This document shows positions 62,750 to 64,000 of a DNA stretch of 64,000 nucleotides, in pieces. This DNA comes from Inquilinus sp. KBS0705 (GTDB taxonomy: Bacteria; Bacteroidota; Bacteroidia; Sphingobacteriales; Sphingobacteriaceae): contig VCCI02000003.1 of assembly GCA_005938025.2 (NCBI GenBank), forward strand, positions 1 to 64,000. The letters run 5' to 3'. A model generated the notes under the pieces. It saw only the letters and a program-made list of their open reading frames with translations, was not told the origin of the DNA and did not search any database. Position 1 is the first letter of the stretch, and the number at the start of each line of letters is the position of its first letter. The translations under genes were made by a program, and so were the position numbers.

Positions 62750-63527
62750 AATAGCAGTGATATGCTGCATGGCAATTTTAACATTATCGGCCTGTAAATC
62801 AAAAAAGCTGGTGGTAGTAAACCGGCCAACGGTAGATTCGGCAGCAGCTATAAAAGCAAATGATGTGCGCAGCCGTATAGCTGCTATACGGTCAAAACAG
62901 GTAACATTCAATACCTTTTCGGGCAAAGCCAAAACCAAACTGGCCTTTAACGGCAACGATAATGATGTTACCCTAAACATCCGCGTTAGCCGCGATCAAA
63001 AAATATGGATATCGGTTACTGCAATTGCCGGTATTGAGGTAGCAAGAGCCCTGATAACCCCCGATAGTATACTGGTGCGTAACAATTTCCAGGGTGTGTA
63101 TTTAAAAAAGCCGTTCAGCTATGTATATACCTATGCCAGCAAGCAGGTAAATTTTAAAACATTGCAATCGCTATTGGTAGGTAATGCCATTCCCGAACTG
63201 GTTAACGAGAACGCCACCTATAAGCCCGAAGGCACAAACACAGCCGTAACCGGTACCCTGCAAGATCTGATCTATAAGCTGCTTTTGGGCCCCGATATGA
63301 AGGTTACCCAAACTAACTTATCTAACCAGGCGGCGGCACAATCGTTACAGGTAACCAATAAAGTATTTATACAGGCCGATAATAGGGTAATACCATCGCA
63401 AATTGATATCGCATCTACAGCTTCGGGCAGAAAAATACAGGTAAACTTGCGTTATACAACAGCCGAATTTGACAAGCCGCTCGAATATCCTTTCAGTATT
63501 CCAAAAAGTTACGAAGCTGCTAATTAA
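62727..63527 (+). CDS. DUF4292 outer-membrane lipoprotein
   Basis: A 266-residue lipoprotein (lipobox LSAC, Cys22) of DUF4292, a Bacteroidota family with a LolB/LolA-like beta fold suggested by its pattern of amphipathic strands (FNTFSGKAKTKLAFNGNDNDVTLNIRVSRDQKIWISVTAIAGIEVARALITPDSILVRN). It may carry a lipid or lipoprotein, but this is inferred. It lies between the TPR gene and the EnvC-like gene. Confidence 0.85.
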   Translation: MKRNTLNKIAVICCMAILTLSACKSKKLVVVNRPTVDSAAAIKANDVRSRIAAIRSKQVTFNTFSGKAKTKLAFNGNDNDVTLNIRVSRDQKIWISVTAIAGIEVARALITPDSILVRNNFQGVYLKKPFSYVYTYASKQVNFKTLQSLLVGNAIPELVNENATYKPEGTNTAVTGTLQDLIYKLLLGPDMKVTQTNLSNQAAAQSLQVTNKVFIQADNRVIPSQIDIASTASGRKIQVNLRYTTAEFDKPLEYPFSIPKSYEAAN

Positions 63528-63546
63528 AAAATTATATTTTTGGTGA

Positions 63547-64000
63547 ATGAAATTTTTTAGAGCCGCCCTCTTTTTTATTTGTGTATTAGCTACAACCGGC
63601 GCGTTTGCGCAAAGCAGTGCCGAACTTAAACGCAGGCGCGACAGGCTATCTGACGAACTCGAGCAACTTAACCGCGAATACCAGGAAACAGCCAGCAATA
63701 AAAAGGTATCGTTAAAACAGCTGAATATTTTAAAGGCGCAGATAAATTTACGCGAAGAAAAGATAGTGAATATCAATTCGGAAGTAAGAAATTTAGATAA
63801 TCAAATCTCTGAGAGCAATAATACCGTACATAGCCTACAAGGCCAGTTAGACCAGCTTAAAAAAGATTATGCCGGCATGGTGCTTTTTGCATACCGTAAT
63901 AAAAGCGGGTACAACAAGCTGATGTTTATTTTTGCCTCAAAAGACTTTAACCAGGCATATAAGCGTTTGAAATATTTGCAGCAATTTGGGGCCTACCGCG
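63547..64000 (+). CDS. EnvC-like murein hydrolase activator, N-terminal part, cut by the window end
   Basis: At least 151 residues, running off the window edge without a stop. A signal peptide (about 1-22, ending AFAQ) leads into a long coiled coil rich in Glu, Lys, Gln and Leu (about 24-110), then LVLFAYRNKSGYNKLMFIFASKDFNQAYKRLKYLQQF-type sequence (MVLFAYRNK from about 117), which is the EnvC/peptidoglycan-metallopeptidase N-terminal pattern. A C-terminal LytM (M23) domain is expected beyond the window. It starts 19 bp after the DUF4292 stop. EnvC activates amidases at the septum. Confidence 0.85.
   Translation, partial: MKFFRAALFFICVLATTGAFAQSSAELKRRRDRLSDELEQLNREYQETASNKKVSLKQLNILKAQINLREEKIVNINSEVRNLDNQISESNNTVHSLQGQLDQLKKDYAGMVLFAYRNKSGYNKLMFIFASKDFNQAYKRLKYLQQFGAYR

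Overview
The window reads as a chromosomal segment of a Bacteroidota bacterium, most likely family Sphingobacteriaceae (Mucilaginibacter or Pedobacter-like). The reasons are TTTG-N19-TAnnTTTG promoters, few Shine-Dalgarno sites outside ribosomal genes, Bacteroidota-restricted families (DUF4292, DUF3127, a Por-secretion-type C-terminal domain, a vWA protein with a SusC-like plug motif, an anti-sigma/TonB fusion) and the dispersed intergenic inverted repeats typical of the group. The genus is inferred, not proven. I found no tRNA, CRISPR array, prophage or insertion sequence.

Layout. 1-121 is the 3' part of a 5S rRNA gene whose helix IV region is triplicated in tandem. 913-9008 is an exopolysaccharide locus: a minus-strand operon of sensor kinase, BcsB-like protein, GT2 synthase with an N-terminal MshEN-type domain and a GT-C-like membrane protein, with a divergent secreted GH5 glucanase. 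9045-16399 is mostly housekeeping: acyl-ACP desaturase, aldo/keto reductase, rplM-rpsI-rpsB-tsf behind a consensus promoter, nagA, pyrH. 16558-18949 carries an ABC exporter and frr in inverted orientation. 19208-23054 holds an RRM protein, a Gre-factor-like protein, a CapA-type lipoprotein and an NlpC/P60 hydrolase. 23055-26699 has pdhA-pdhC and mtfA. 26730-30596 is a regulatory trio: the vWA/SusC-plug protein divergent from an ECF-type sigma factor and its TonB-domain anti-sigma factor. 31428-34221 is a phosphate module (PhoR-like kinase, DUF47, PiT transporter). 34385-41510 mixes envelope, regulatory and RNA-modification genes and ends in a DUF3127 OB-fold protein with an SSB-like tail.

41597-45862 holds a T9SS-type C-terminal-domain protein divergent from a two-component system, then a small-protein/nucleotidyltransferase pair. 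45981-58682 contains an M28-family peptidase, dxs, scpA, glyA, a 1041-residue hybrid kinase, a 150-bp direct repeat pair, comF, rlmN and an amidohydrolase. 58780-64000 runs acylphosphatase, flippase, dut, TPR protein, DUF4292 lipoprotein and the start of an EnvC-like activator; from the flippase onward these are tightly packed or overlapping and look like one envelope-biogenesis operon.

Most attention should go to the noncanonical exopolysaccharide synthase locus, the expanded 5S rRNA, the vWA/sigma/TonB trio, the Gre-like factor and the SSB-tailed DUF3127 protein.
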